DNA of 64,000 nucleotides from Acanthococcus lagerstroemiae (lineage: Eukaryota > Arthropoda > Insecta > Hemiptera > Eriococcidae). Under the pieces are notes generated by a model. The model was not told the DNA's origin. It worked only from the letters and a program-made list of their open reading frames with translations, and searched no databases. The position numbers and the translations under genes were made by a program. This document shows, one piece after another, positions 11,632 to 24,216 of this stretch (its first letter is position 1; each line of letters begins with the position of its first letter). The stretch lies in assembly GCA_031841125.1 (NCBI GenBank), contig CM063112.1:17076603-17140602 (forward strand), given 5' to 3'.

Positions 11632-14200
11632 TGAACATCACTTTCGCTCCAGAAGTTAACTGGAACTATTCCATAGCTACGAAATTTCAGCTAGCCTGCG
11701 ATTTCACGAACTTATGTAGGGAAGTACATCGTATTATCACAGTTTTTTACTATCACCGAGTGGAAGTGTAAGCAATACATAATAGTATCTCGAAGGAAAC
11801 TAATGACCGCTCGATAATTAAACTACGAGAATAATCGAAAACACAAGCGTGAAATACTGTAAAGTGCGTTACCGAACATACAAACTATTATAATTAATTG
11901 AAAACAGCGAGTATTACAATCTTTTAATACTGCACGGGCAACAGAAAAACAAAATATACGCCATTTGAACCAATTATTTGATACCAGCAACCCGAATGTT
12001 ATTGAAAAATAGCGACGTTGCCGGCTATTTCTGTCGCTTCATTGTTGTTTAGCTAAAGAGCTAAAGTATGAATAAAAGGACCTAATGATAATGAGCTTAA
12101 GGTTTTTTTTACTGTCATATTCATGATAACATCGAGGATAATTGGGTGCAGGCCTTTAGCTAGTAAGCTGCAGTATTGCAGTTGACAGCTATTTCTTGGC
12201 TTCCATTCCAATTTCCAAAGCAAGAGAGCTCAACAAGTGTAATTTACACTAGCGACCTAGTCGCTGGCAAAGTTGTGCAAATAGCGACTTCCAATCGTTC
12301 ACTGAAATATGTAAGTCGCGCGAATAAACAGTAAATAATCCCGTGCTGTTACATTTAAAATTCGAAAAACCGCAACGAGTGATTGTTCAAACTAGCTACT
12401 TGCACGCTGCAACTAGGTATATACTATATAGTGAACGGCTTGCGAATTGGTCGCAAAAGTTGAACTGGTCCAAACTTCAGCGACTAGTCCCAGCGTATTT
12501 GCGGCTCAGGGACTTGCACGTTCATACAAGGGAACTGGACGCTGGCAAGCGAGTACACAGAGAGAATGGGGTAACTGTCCATCCCAAAGACAAACGTTTG
12601 AATGGAAAATGCTGCCAAAAGTTGACCATCGAGGGAATGTAAATAATCAAATCAATATTCAATAGATAGCTTTGTTAGTAATTAGCTTTGAAAAAGGTTA
12701 GTTAAGTCTTTGACTTGAAGTTTTAAAATAAAGTCTAAAAGAATCATAGAAGTACATATTCAGTAAGTAATACTTGAACAGTTTTCAAAAAATGGCTTTA
12801 AACTTCAAGAATCTTGAAAAAGTCTGGGATAATCTCAGAAAGTCTTTAATGAGAATTAATAAAAAGCCTTAGCTATTTTTGAGAAGTCAGAAGTAGCAAG
12901 TTTGAAAAACGTAACTGAATTTTTCAAATAAGTCTGCAATCTCCGACCTTATACCTATCTCGTGCTGTCTGAAGGAGACAGGTTTTTATCGTAAAAGGCG
13001 AGCGGGGCGGGGAGGGGCCGTCGGGTTGTTCTCCTTAGGATATTTTATTTTTCAAAATCGGGGGCAAGAATCTCAATAAATCTGTTTTCCCCCTACTTTC
13101 TCCCAGCTCATTTATTGCAAGCTGACTGACATATTAATTTGACCCGTGACCGGATTGTGACTGATAATGTTCAGTATGGTGTGGTGGGACGTATGACGAT
13201 GCACGCATGCCAAAGTGGCCCCTATGACATCGCACTCCTGGTCCCGGAAACTACCCTTTCGAGTATCGCATCAGTGACCGGAGTGAAGTTTATCAGAAAG
13301 TTAATATTATTTTATTTACTTTTTTCATTTATGAAAAATCATGCTGTCATATTTTGGTAGCAATTCAGTCAACCGACAAATGAGGTAAAAATGAATAGAT
13401 TTTGAGGTTTTTGTGGAATATCTCTCCCATTTTTAAAAACAAACATACCATCCAGATTTCGCTGTAAGGCTTTGACCTTTAGGAACAATATTGGCTCAAG
13501 AGAAAAATCCACTGCCAAGCACACTTTTTTTAAAAGCTCATAAAATTTGTAAACAATACGTCCCTTTTTGAACAGTCTTCGACTAATTATCATGGATTGC
13601 TGGAATATTTTACTCAAAACTTGGGAAAAAAATTTGTTTTAGTACGTTTACCTTAACAAAAATTAAAAAGGGCTTATGGGCAGCACTGTTACATATCAGT
13701 GCATACGAATTAGTGACGTTACACATTACAACACTGAAATAAGAATTGGTACAATATATTTATTTAGGTAGTACCACAGTATACTGTGATAGTACGATAA
13801 TTTAATAAAATGGCATTGTGTAAAATTAGCGATTTTTTTTATTTGTTTCTTAGACGTGGGATTATGAAAAGTTGCCCTGACCTCATCGTTTAACTTCACC
13901 CCATTTGACGGCACTAATTTTCAGCTAATCGGAAAAGTAAATAAAATCAAACTAGCTTTCTGATCAGCCGGAAACTGTGATCATAGTTCCACCATGTCTC
14001 AAATATGACCGAGATTTTTGTCGATTGGGAATTAGATGTAGAAACAGAGATGGTCGAAAGACCGAACAGAACAGCTGAAATGATTTGATTGATAAATATT
14101 GTATTACAAAACGAAAGTTTCGTTCAAGGAGTTGAAATTTTTGGATGATTCCAATACTGTTAGAAAAATTTGAGGTAAGAAGAAAAAAATAAATAAATAA
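11632..14200. other. Region upstream of LRIG; no gene recognised
   Basis: The LRIG promoter and 5' UTR should lie just above 11631. A short AAGTCTTGA-type degenerate repeat lies at about 12690-12930 and a dispersed repeat at 13188-13280. Short open frames at 12343-12665 show no family resemblance. Confidence 0.5.
13188..13280 (+). repeat. Dispersed repeat, copy 1
   Basis: This 93-bp sequence shares GCACGCATGCCAAA, CCCGGAAACTA and CCTTTCGAGTATCGC with 58268-58360. Its first half also matches the minus strand near 35745-35797. I do not recognise the family. Confidence 0.65.
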
Positions 14201-15067
14201 ATAAATTTACACGCGTAGTACGTAAGGGGGCTACGGGGTACGGAAACTGTCTGAAGATGGCGTGGCACAGAAGCGACTCCGATGGTGAGTTACATTTTTT
14301 TTCTTCCCTAAACTCGGTGAAACTAGAAAAATAACCAAGATTTTACTTCGTTTTTACCCATTATATCTGTTGATGTGTAGCAGTGAGAAAAGTTATTTTA
14401 CACCTCCCCCGGCTCCCTCATTTATGATTTTTCTGAGGCAAATATGGAGGGAAAATGCAAGTTATAATTTTTGTGTACAATTTTATACAAACTATTTTGC
14501 AGCACTATTTGAGCACTCACAACAACACTTTGTTCTGTAGAAACTTTGTGGCACCCTTCCTCTCTTTGATGGGTTTGGTACGAGTAATATGTACTTTGAT
14601 GTCCGCAACCTGGTAATATGTTGATTGCTGCTAACTCTGTACCAAAATTTAGTTTCTCAACAATGTTTTCTTCTTTATTTATTCAGGCACATGTCATTGT
14701 AAGTTCTCACGGAAACGGGATGGGGGTTAAAATATTTCACTGAAATTTGGACTTGGCGAGCAAAATAAAAACAGGTCTTGCAGCTCAAAATACTACCCAG
14801 AATTTTAACCAAATAAGCAAAAAAATAAAAATCTATTTAAAAAAAAGCTCGGGTCTCAGTGAAAATTTTGCTATCACATGTGACTTGACCAGCAAAAATA
14901 TGTCTCCAGTCTAAAATGTTACTTGACAAACTCTGAAAGTTACTTTTGTCCCAAGCGCTGGAGGGGGGATATACCCTCAGATCCCCTTTATATGGGTACG
15001 CCACTGTACATGAGGAATGAAATCAAAAGCTGTTATCAGTTTTTACTTTTTGAAAGAAATTATTAAG

Positions 15068-15101
<34 letters not shown>

Positions 15102-15825
15102 TACGGAATAACCGTACAAAGGGAGGTCCTCCGGTGTAACCGTACGTTATGGGGTCTCTTGAAAAAGCGCTTTAAAATGCTGTTAGAACGTTGGCGACAC
15201 TGTACACACCAGAATATCGGTGTTTTTCTACAAAACCGCTAACACTGATTTCACTTACACTCAAAAATAAAGAATAGAGAAAAACCGTACGTTATGAGGT
15301 CTCACGTGTGTGTATGAAATACACCCGTGAATGCGGAACTGGACGGCGTTGTGGGGTCAACCGTTTTAGCTGTATTTCCGAAATCATGTACTTCTGAGGC
15401 CATTTTTGATACACAATGTGCAACGTTGCCGATTAGGACAACATTCCAGACACCGAACTAAATACGCGAAAAACTCATACATTTTTTGAACCGCAGCGAC
15501 TAACAGCGTGGCCTGTCGTTATAGCTAACTCATATTGGTATAAGGATGTGTATAGTCCGATAATGTATTTGATGTGTGTTCGTGGGCCGTTATCATTAAT
15601 TTTAACCAGTGGCGTCGCTGGAAAATTTTTTGGGGGTAATTTTATCAGTAGTGTAGGCCTACATTCATCTGCGTTGGTGGTTTTTTTGGGGGGAGGGTGT
15701 AGTATGTTGTATTAAAGTGTTTAACAGTCATTTAGGTCATTTATTTTCAAAATTTAAGAATCAGCAAATTATATCTTGAAAGGGGAAACAAAGAATTTAG
15801 AATTGGAAGATTCTATTATAATTAC

Positions 15826-16466
15826 CAGGGCTGCAATTTTTATGCGAATGTATACTCGTATTTTTATCTATGGCGTATAGGTATAAGTATCAAAAGATGT
15901 TCACGAATCACAGAATTCTGAGTCAATGAAGCAGCACTTCATCATGCATATTTCACATATTTTGGCATTTACCGCGTATTTTGCACGAATTCTGCTTATT
16001 TTTCAATTTCTTCCCCACAAAAAATTATTTTTGTAATGTTGAGAATGATGTCCGACTCCAAAAAAAAATTGTGAAGACCTAATGGTTAATGAATTAGTAG
16101 ACAAGCTTTTAGAAAAATATGTTCTTTTGCATGTGAGATAGCGTTTCTCTTGCCTGCATAACATTCATCAATCACCAAGAAATTACGAATAGGTGCATTA
16201 TCCCCTGGGTGCATCTCCTATTAAAAGAAGATTGGACTCTTAAGGAGATACTTGGCTGGATCATTTTAAACTATGATAAAAATTGTCTCAGTGTATCCAA
16301 TTTAATTTTTCTTTTGAAACAATATACCCAATACCCATATTTATTTACATATTTACGCATATCATACAATTTTGACGCATATTTTCGGCATATTATTTAG
16401 ACTGAATTCAGTGCATAAAATATGCGCATATTTCGCTATTTTTTGTGCATAAAAATTGCAGCCCTG
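15826..16466. mobile_element. 641-bp hAT-like MITE nested in the 7.2 kb element
   Basis: Inverted termini CAGGGCTGCAATTTTTATGC and GCATAAAAATTGCAGCCCTG are perfect complements over 20 bp. The flanking 8-mers are ATAATTAC (15818-15825) and ATAATGAC (16467-16474), a 7/8 target duplication. An 8-bp TSD and CAGGG ends fit hAT. Confidence 0.85.
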
Positions 16467-17140
16467 ATAATGACCATAAATCGAAATATCAGCTTACAAG
16501 AGTCTTCGCATGTATGACATGCTCAGGTGAGTCGTGTGTGAGACGTGATCCTCATGCGCGTATCAAGGTAGGTGAGCTCAATAAGGCCCTGGTTTAAGGT
16601 CTTGGCTCTCCAGACTTTCATGTACGTAAGTGATTTCATGTTTTCCTTCTTCGTGTTATAGTCGTCGACTGCAATATTTAAAAAGTGGCTAGCTTGAAAT
16701 TTTTCTAGACTGCTCTACGTTCCTCAGAACTTCTAATAAAAATACCCCTTTTTCCAAACTTGATAAATCCAGCCCACCAACGAAGGCTGGGCCACCTAAT
16801 ACCTAATAAGCCTGACCTGAAATTCGATAAATAAAATGTTAAGCAACTAGGAATTTATGAGTAAGTTATACCTGAAATGATGAATCAATTGATCGTACCA
16901 GGCTGGGCCTTATTAGGTTACATAACACTATTTTTCGTGAGTATCGCATACCTCAGTTCCAAATTGCTCAAATTTCACTTTTCTGGCGTCAATCGTTAAC
17001 CAACTACAACTACAACAACTGTCCGATGTTTGATTTCTGGATAGATTCCATTTGACTAACATAATACTCGTAAATCCTCCAAGTTACATAAAAAACATTC
17101 ATTTTGGAATTAAGATGAGTGCTTGGTAGAATACACGACA

Positions 17141-19737
17141 GTGACCCCACAGCGATAGCAAAAATTCAAGTGTGTGACCTCCCAACGGCCACAAAATACG
17201 GAGACCGATACACTCGGATCATTATCACCCTCAATACGAGGTAAAGTGCTTTCTTACTGCGAATTGAGACTAACCAGTGTACTGATAATTACTGAGTGCA
17301 AACTCACAGACCATTCTATCTCCCCAAACATTTGAATGCCTTCCTAAAGTCCTCAGTGGAAAAAGTGAAACCACCTCCATGTGATAGAAGTGACCCCACA
17401 ACGATAGGAAAAATCCAGGTGTGTGACCTCCCAACGGCCACAAAATACAGAGACCAATACACTCAGTTCTTAACCACCCTTAATACAAGGTAAAGTGCTT
17501 TCTTATTGCAAATAAAGACTAACCAGGGTACTGATAATAACTGAGTAAAAACTCACAGACCATTCTACCTCTCCAATCCTTGCAATGTCCTCCCAGAGTT
17601 CTCAGTGAGGAAAGTGAATGCACTTCCATGTGATAGAATCAAGTGGCCCCACAGCGATAGCAAAAATTCGGGTGTGTGACCTCCCAACGGCCACAGTATA
17701 CGGAGACCGATACACTCAGATCTTTATCACCCTCAATACGAGGAAACGTGCTTTCTTACAGCGAACTGAGACCAACCAGTGTACTGATAATAACTGACTA
17801 CAAACTCACAGACCATTCTAACTCTCCAAACATTTGAATGTCCTCCCAAAGTCATCAATGGAAAAAGTGAAACCACCTCCATGTGATAGAAGTGACCCCA
17901 CAACGATAGGAAAAATCCAGGTGTGTGACCTCCCAACGGCCACAAAATACAGAGACCAATACACTCAGTTCTTAACCACCCTTAATACAAGGTAAAGTGC
18001 TTTCTTATTGCAAATCAAGACTAACCAGGGTACTGATAATAACTGAGTAAAAACTCACAGACCATTCTACCTCTCCAATCCTTGCAATGTCCTCCCAGAG
18101 TCCTCAGTGAGGAAAGTGAATGCACTTCCATGTGATAGAATCAAGTGGCCCCACAGCGATAGCAAAAATCCAGGTGTGTGACCTCCCAACGGGCACAAAA
18201 TACAGAGACCAATACACTCAGTTCTTATTCACCCTCAATAAGAGGTAAAGTGCTTTCTTACTGCAAATTGACACTAACCAGTCTACTGATAATAACTGAG
18301 TACAAACCCACAGACCATCCTAACTTTCCGAACATTTCAATGTCCTCCCAGAGTCCTCAATGGAAACAGTGAAAGGACCTCCATGTGATAGAAGTGACCC
18401 CACAGCGATAGGAAAAATCCAGGTGTGTGACCTCCCAACGGCCACAAAATACAGAGACCAATACACTCAGTTCTTAACCACCCTCAATACGAGGTAAAGT
18501 GCTTTCTTACAGCGAATTGAGACTATCCAGTCTACTGATAATAACTGACTACAAACTCACAGACCATTTTATCTTCCCAAACATTTGAATGCCTTCCCAG
18601 AGTCCTCAGTGGAGAAAATGAAGGCACTTCCATGTGACAGAAGTAAGTGACCCCACAGCGATAGCAAAAATCGAGGTGTGTGACCTCCCAACGGCCACAA
18701 AATACAGAGACCAATACACTCGGATCTTAATCACCCTCAATACGAGGTAAAGTGCTTTCTTACTGCAAATGGAGACTAACCATGGTACTGATAATAACTG
18801 AGTACAAACTCACAGACCATTCTACCTCTCCAATCCTATCAATGTCCTCCCAGAGTCCTCAGTGGAAAAAGTGAAAGCATCTCCATGTGATAAAAGTAAG
18901 TGACCCCACAGCGATAGCAAAAATCCAGGTGTGTGCCCTCCCAACGACCACAAAATACAGAGACCGATACACTCAGATCATAATCACTCTCAATACGAGG
19001 AAAAGTGATTTCTTACTGCAAATCAAGACTAACCAGGGTACTGATAATAACTGAGTACAAACTCACAGACCATTCTACCTCTCCAATCCTTGCAATGTCC
19101 TCCCAGAGTTCTCAGTGGAAAAAGTGAAAGCACCTCCATGTGATAGAAGTAAGTGACCCCACAGCGATAGCAAAAATCCAGGTGTGTGACCTCCCAACGG
19201 CCACAATATATGGAGACAGATACACTCAGATCATTATCATCCTCAATACGAGGAGAAGTGCTTTCTTACTGCGAATTGAGACTAACCAGTCTACTGATAA
19301 TAACTGAGTACAAACTCACAGACCATTCTAACTCTCCTAAAATTTGAATGTCTTCTCAGAGTTCTCGGTGGAGGAAGTGAAGGCCCTTCCATGCGACAGA
19401 AGTACGTGTCCCCACAGGGATAGCAAAAATTCAGGTGTGTGACCTCCCAACGGCCACAAAATACGGAGACCGATACATTCGGATCATTATCACCCTCAAT
19501 ACGAGGTAAAGTGCTTTCTTACTGCGAATTGAGACTAACCAGTGTACTGATAATTACTGAGTACAAACCCACAGACCATTCTAACTCTCCTAACATTTGA
19601 ATGTCCTCTCAAGTCTCAGTGGAAAAAGTGAAAGCACCTCCATGTGATAGAAGTAAGTGACCCCACAGCGATAGCAAAAATCCAGGTGGGTGACCTCCCA
19701 ACGGCCACAAAATACAGAGACCATTACACTCAGTTCT
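17141..19737. repeat. Satellite array, unit 249-253 bp, about 10.3 copies
   Basis: Copy starts, marked by GTGACCCCACAGCGATAG or variants, lie at 17141, 17390, 17643, 17892, 18145, 18394, 18647, 18900, 19153, 19406 and 19657. Alternating spacings of 249 and 253 in the first half imply a two-unit higher-order repeat. The array ends where a 728-bp segment interrupts it. Confidence 0.92.
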
Positions 19738-20465
19738 TTTCGACTCGACTTAGCGGAAATTTATGATAATAATAATAGTAATAACAATAATTTAATACAA
19801 CTCCAATATGATTCAACTGTATTAATTAATTGTAATAATCAACTGTGATTAATCAACCTTTCAACGCTCTGCTCAAACTCGGCTTTTCCCTACCTGTTAG
19901 GATAGACCCCGCCTGTGACGATAATTGGGACGCATTTGAGTATGCGGCTCGCCCCCTGTAGTGGGTTTCGGCCCCCTCATTGGTCCACGTACTACTATGA
20001 AATATATCTCCATTGGTCCACGTGTGACCATGGACGTACAAGACGGAACCCAGTGAGGGAAGTCCAGTTCTCGAATTTGGATCGGTCGCGAGCCACCAAG
20101 ACCTCGCATTCTGTTATTGTGCTCCATGCTGCACGTTATTGTGCTCGGTTTTCTGACGTTACTGTGTATTAGTACAGCATACCTATTACCTGTGCTCGTT
20201 TTGTTGTGTTTCTCTTTCCGAAATGGAAATGAATACTACTACGGATCAAGTCACACGATTTTATTATTTACTACCTGTTATATTTACATTTTGTTTGAGA
20301 AGTCGCATTTTCCTATGGTCGTCGTTCGTTTTGTGTGTTTTACAAGCCTTGTGTCACTATCCGGTGGTGGTGCACTCGGTAAATTGAATTCTACAGGAAT
20401 TTACGTCTCCTCTCTTGGTGTGTACTACATGCCTTGTGTTACCACCCGGTGGTGGTGCACATTAT
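19738..20465. mobile_element. 728-bp insertion splitting the satellite
   Basis: Sequence unrelated to the satellite begins after CACTCAGTTCTT and ends before CGAGGTAAAGTGC, which are adjacent (with about 14 bp between) in intact units. It contains two CATTGGTCCACGT boxes (CCAAT on the other strand) and a repeated GGTGGTGGTGCAC. It could be a solo LTR or another non-autonomous element. I see no clear termini, and the open frame at 20117-20479 matches nothing I know. Confidence 0.55.
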
Positions 20466-20725
20466 TTCACGCGAGGTAAAGTGCTTTCTTACAGCGAATT
20501 GAGACGAACCAGTGTACTGATATTAACTTGAGTACAAACCCACACACCATTCTAACTCTCCAAGCATATGAATGTCTTCCCGAAGTCTTCAGTGGAAAAA
20601 TTGAAAGCACCTCCATGTGATAGAAGTAAGTGACCCCACAGCGATAGCAAAAATTCGGGTGTGTGACCTCCCAACGGCCACAAAATACAGAGACCGATAC
20701 ACTCGGATCATAATCACCCTCAAAT
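20466..20725. repeat. Satellite remnant beyond the insertion
   Basis: One more 250-bp unit resumes in phase (CGAGGTAAAGTGCTTTCTTAC) and ends at CCCTCAA, where unrelated sequence begins. Confidence 0.85.
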
Positions 20726-21794
20726 TCCCTAAATGTGCACATAGATTGTTCTTGTTTAACACGGCAGTATTGGATACGTGACGCAATCAGTGGAATATGC
20801 TTTTTAATACGGGAAGCGTAAGACAATTTTTCCGGATCCTTTATTTCAATTTTCAGTGTTATGCATGCAGGAAAATCGATAACTCGAGGATCCTTACCGA
20901 TAGGTAGTCGATTAGAGGCAAGCTTATCAATTTAAATATATTTTGGATAGATTTTTTGAGAGGTCTTACTCGGATATGACGAAGGGAAAAAATCTTGTAG
21001 ACGACGAAGGAATATTTTGTGTATAAATTGACTGTAGGCAGCCAGTATTTTGAAAAAATTTAATACTGAGCACGTTTGTATATTCTATAGTGTTGGCTTG
21101 CTACAAGTATGCGGTTATTCAATACTTGTGATAATTGCTTCACAGTTTATTACTGTAGTCTACAAAGGAAAATTTAGAGTACGGAAAGTCGATTTTCAGT
21201 TAACAAAACATTTTGTATAATCATATGAACTTCGGAATTTTTGGAAATTATTTTGTGGACGAGACATAACTTCCTTCTAACTATAAGGATTCAGGGTTTC
21301 TACTTTTTTCCCTGAAACGAATGTCACCCACAATAAGCACTATAAAAATGTGCAAACTACGAAGGAATAAAAGGTTACACAACTTCAACGTAGCTGGTAG
21401 ACCCTCTTGAGGGGTCAAAATTTTGGGCAGCGTCCTCAAATGACTTGTACAACAAACATTCCACATAAATTTTTTATTAGAAATGTCTGTCTGTGTGATG
21501 CGTTTTTAAGAAAAATCCGTGAGTGGTTACATAGACGATGATGGAATTTTGACCGTAATTTCACAGTTTGGGGATGCTAGTTAGCTATATGTCAGGTTAT
21601 GTATTTTGAACTTTTTGGTTTATTGACATGATAGAAGAGATTTACACTTATCTCACAAAAAAAATTATTTTCTAACATTCTTAGTTTTTTTCACAAATAT
21701 TGAAATATTGGGAGAATGATCCATGTATAACCATGCTGATACTTCAGTCGATGAACTGTGGATTCTCAGACTTTGTAGTATCATGATTCTACTC

Positions 21795-21905
21795 ATTTTG
21801 GAATTAAGAGTGAGTGCTTGGTAGAATACAAGATAGTGGCCCCACAGCGATACCTAAAATAATTCAGGTGTGTGACCTCCCAGCGGCCGCGAAATACAGG
21901 CAACA
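21795..21905. repeat. Isolated satellite end copy with array-start flank
   Basis: Repeats the junction at 17098-17215: TTTTGGAATTAAG, GAGTGCTTGGTAGAATAC, then GTGGCCCCACAGCGATA and GTGTGTGACCTCCCA. The array is therefore bracketed by direct repeats of its own start. Confidence 0.8.
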
Positions 21906-22343
21906 ATACACACAATTTCAAATTAGCTTTACAAGCCCGTTCTTAATCCGATTTCAGAGTAAACCACTACTCGCAAACTTCACTCCACAATTTGCGACCT
22001 TCGCAACGTCCTCCATAGGTATAGAGGAATGGTGAGAATTGGCAACGTGGGGCCTCACTGCGTCGGCGTTTTCACCGAGGCCTCAGAACGTTGTAGTAAT
22101 GCGAATACTTCTGAGAGTCTTTACACCTGGTGATACACAAAGTGTATAGCGGAAAAATAGTCATAGGGGGGACTTTTTCCAGAACGAATCGGGATCAAGC
22201 TCTAGGCTATTATTTTGGCCCAAAGTATCGAAAAATCTGGTTAAAACGTTGTGGGGTCCTAGCCGAAGACCTCACAACGAAAATGGACCCCACAACGCCG
22301 GTGTTCAGCGGACGCAAGACCTCCCTTTATACGGTTATTCCGT

Positions 22344-22345
<2 letters not shown>

Positions 22346-22387
<42 letters not shown>
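22346..22387. repeat. (CA)n microsatellite
   Basis: About 21 CA units, adjoining the right terminus of the 7.2 kb element; the matching run on the other side is 15070-15098. Confidence 0.95.
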
Positions 22388-22390
<3 letters not shown>

Positions 22391-22436
22391 CAAAAACACG
22401 TTGTCAGTAGCATATTCATATGAAAATCGTATATTA

Positions 22437-23590
22437 TAAGGTACAGCGGTGCAATTCCTGGAATGTAAAAGTGCGGGGCGAAAACTGGACTGTCTTATAA
22501 CTTTACCATATGTGCGTTGTATTTTGTGACGACCGGCTCACACTGTGTATAACTACCCATGGAACGACTTTAAGAAAATTTAGACATGAAAACGGAATTA
22601 GTGTTGAAAAAAAAAAATTCTCAACTTCATCAAAAGAAACGCATTGATAATACATGTACAGAGTAATTAGAGGATTAATAAAATGAACATGAATAAGAAT
22701 ACGAGATTTCTAAAAGAAGATTTGAAAAGAGGCTGTCGAGAACCATTAGAATCAACTGAGGGGGAAACTTGGGATGGCTTAGAGGTCTCAGAATTGGGGG
22801 CCAAAGGCGAGGGATAAATACTGGTTGAGATTTTTCAAGTGATAAGGAGGGAAATTATCGCATCCGAAAACATTTGTGTTTTCAATGTCGTTCGCGATGG
22901 GTAGGTACTTGGCGCTTTGAATAGTGTGTTGAATGGTGAGTTGGGCTAAAGCTATGCTGCAGAGATGTATGAGATACCAAAATCCACCATTCCTTACAAT
23001 TAAAAATTAAGGGAAAACCACGAGCACCGAGAGAAAGGAAAACTATTTTTGGCTGAAGAAGAGGAAATACACTTGCTTCGAATTTGAAAGTATTAGCTAA
23101 GTGGTGGGGCTTCGCGGTGCCAAAAAAAGTAATTCAGCAGACCATTTACCTAACTATAGTAAGCGAGATTCGTAAAATTAACTTACTGTTTCATAATAAA
23201 AATTTTAAACCTTTTTTTACAGACTGATTTTTTTTTGGTGCCAAGTTGTGTAAGTTTTGAATGTTTTCTAGTACTTTTTGAGTCGCGGGATACGATTTTG
23301 AGGTCAAAATTGTAATACAAGTAAAATGAATGAGAAAAAGGACCATCCACTTTTTGCCCCGTAGCGTCCAATAAATGGCTGAAATCTGGGGGCAATTCCT
23401 GGACAGAAACTTCTTTCGAATCTTCCTTCATTCTTTCATTATGACATCTTTTCACATTTAGCATCATGAAGAGCAAAATTTAGGCAATCAATCTGTGAAT
23501 TTCACTCAGTCATATGTTAAGTCTATCAATTTTTTATTTTTTTAAAACCACATAATGTTCTTTTTGACCGAATTGCCTCGCTGTACCTTA
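22437..23590. mobile_element. Decayed pogo/Tigger-like element
   Basis: Termini TAAGGTACAGCGGTGCAATTC (22437) and its near complement ending at 23590 are flanked by TA. A broken plus-strand frame near 22960-23140 reads AAEMYEIPKSTI, then FLAEEEEIHLL and LSGGASRC, the pattern of a pogo-type helix-turn-helix region. No intact transposase remains. Copy B of the duplication lacks it. Confidence 0.65.
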
Positions 23591-24114
23591 TAAAATTAAG
23601 TGCCATGGATCATGATAGGTATTCGTCGACAGGGTTCATTTCCAAATCGATAATAGTGAATTTACTGATTATCTATGTATGGTAATTAACTTGAGCATGT
23701 GTGGTGTAAATTTGATAATCGAACTTAAGTAACTGCCTACTTAGGTATACCTATATAATATCGGTGAAATATATCATCAATCCCTAAATGCATAATAAAA
23801 TTAACTCCGTGATTTGTAATCACGCGGTGTCAGCATTTATCTTAAATGATTTTGATAGTCAGATGTATCACTTAGTTACAGTGGCACTGTTGTTCATCCT
23901 TGTTTCAAGTAAATCTTTGATCATTAGGTAGTATTTTTTATTCAATCTAACGGTTCATGATACATCATCAGAAAGACGGTAGCTTTTGTTCTTATTACGT
24001 TTGTTTGTAGCAAGATTAGAACGTATTAGGTACTTTTCCAATTGCGCAGCATCCAGCGAATATATTAATCGACAGAGACCCCCAGGGCAGCGCGAGTTCA
24101 AAAACATATCAAAT

Positions 24115-24203
24115 CAGTGAGTTCCTCTTATTAGGTAGGTATATCAACTACTAAGACTTCCAAATTTCAAAAAGTCACGACATTTTCACGTTTTGTTTTC
24201 TCA
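24115..24203 (+). other. Probable 5' UTR intron of TRPA gene 1
   Basis: A GTGAGT donor follows AAATCA and TTTTGTTTTCTCAG ends just before TTTTAGTGTTCT and the start codon. The same donor and acceptor are conserved at about 37315-37393 before gene 2. Inferred from consensus and conservation only. Confidence 0.55.
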
Positions 24204-24216
24204 GTTTTAGTGTTCT

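Larger units (their letters stand above)
15099..22347. mobile_element. 7.2 kb terminal-inverted-repeat element inserted in an (AC)n tract
   Basis: The ends are inverted repeats: CGGAATAACCGTACAAAGGG at 15104 (25-bp match to 15128) and its complement at 22318-22342, with one mismatch. Both ends abut (AC)n runs, 15070-15098 and 22346-22387. The paralogous locus at 36700-36730 reads straight through a short (AC)n between the same flanks (AAGATAACACACACAGAATC), so it is an empty site. CCCCACAACG motifs occur just inside both ends and a 250-bp satellite fills the centre. I find no transposase frame, so it is non-autonomous. Superfamily unknown. Confidence 0.75.

Noticed and set aside
12343..12665. 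Overlapping open frames of 72-99 codons above LRIG
   Set aside because: No resemblance to any family, no splice or start context, and the region is repeat-like AT-rich DNA.
17141..19737. CRISPR-like array of regular repeats
   Set aside because: Units are contiguous 250-bp satellites without spacers, in a eukaryotic genome.
20117..20479. 120-codon open frame with hydrophobic stretches in the 728-bp satellite insertion
   Set aside because: No domain, no signal of selection, and it runs into satellite sequence at its end; the segment looks like non-coding element DNA with CCAAT boxes.
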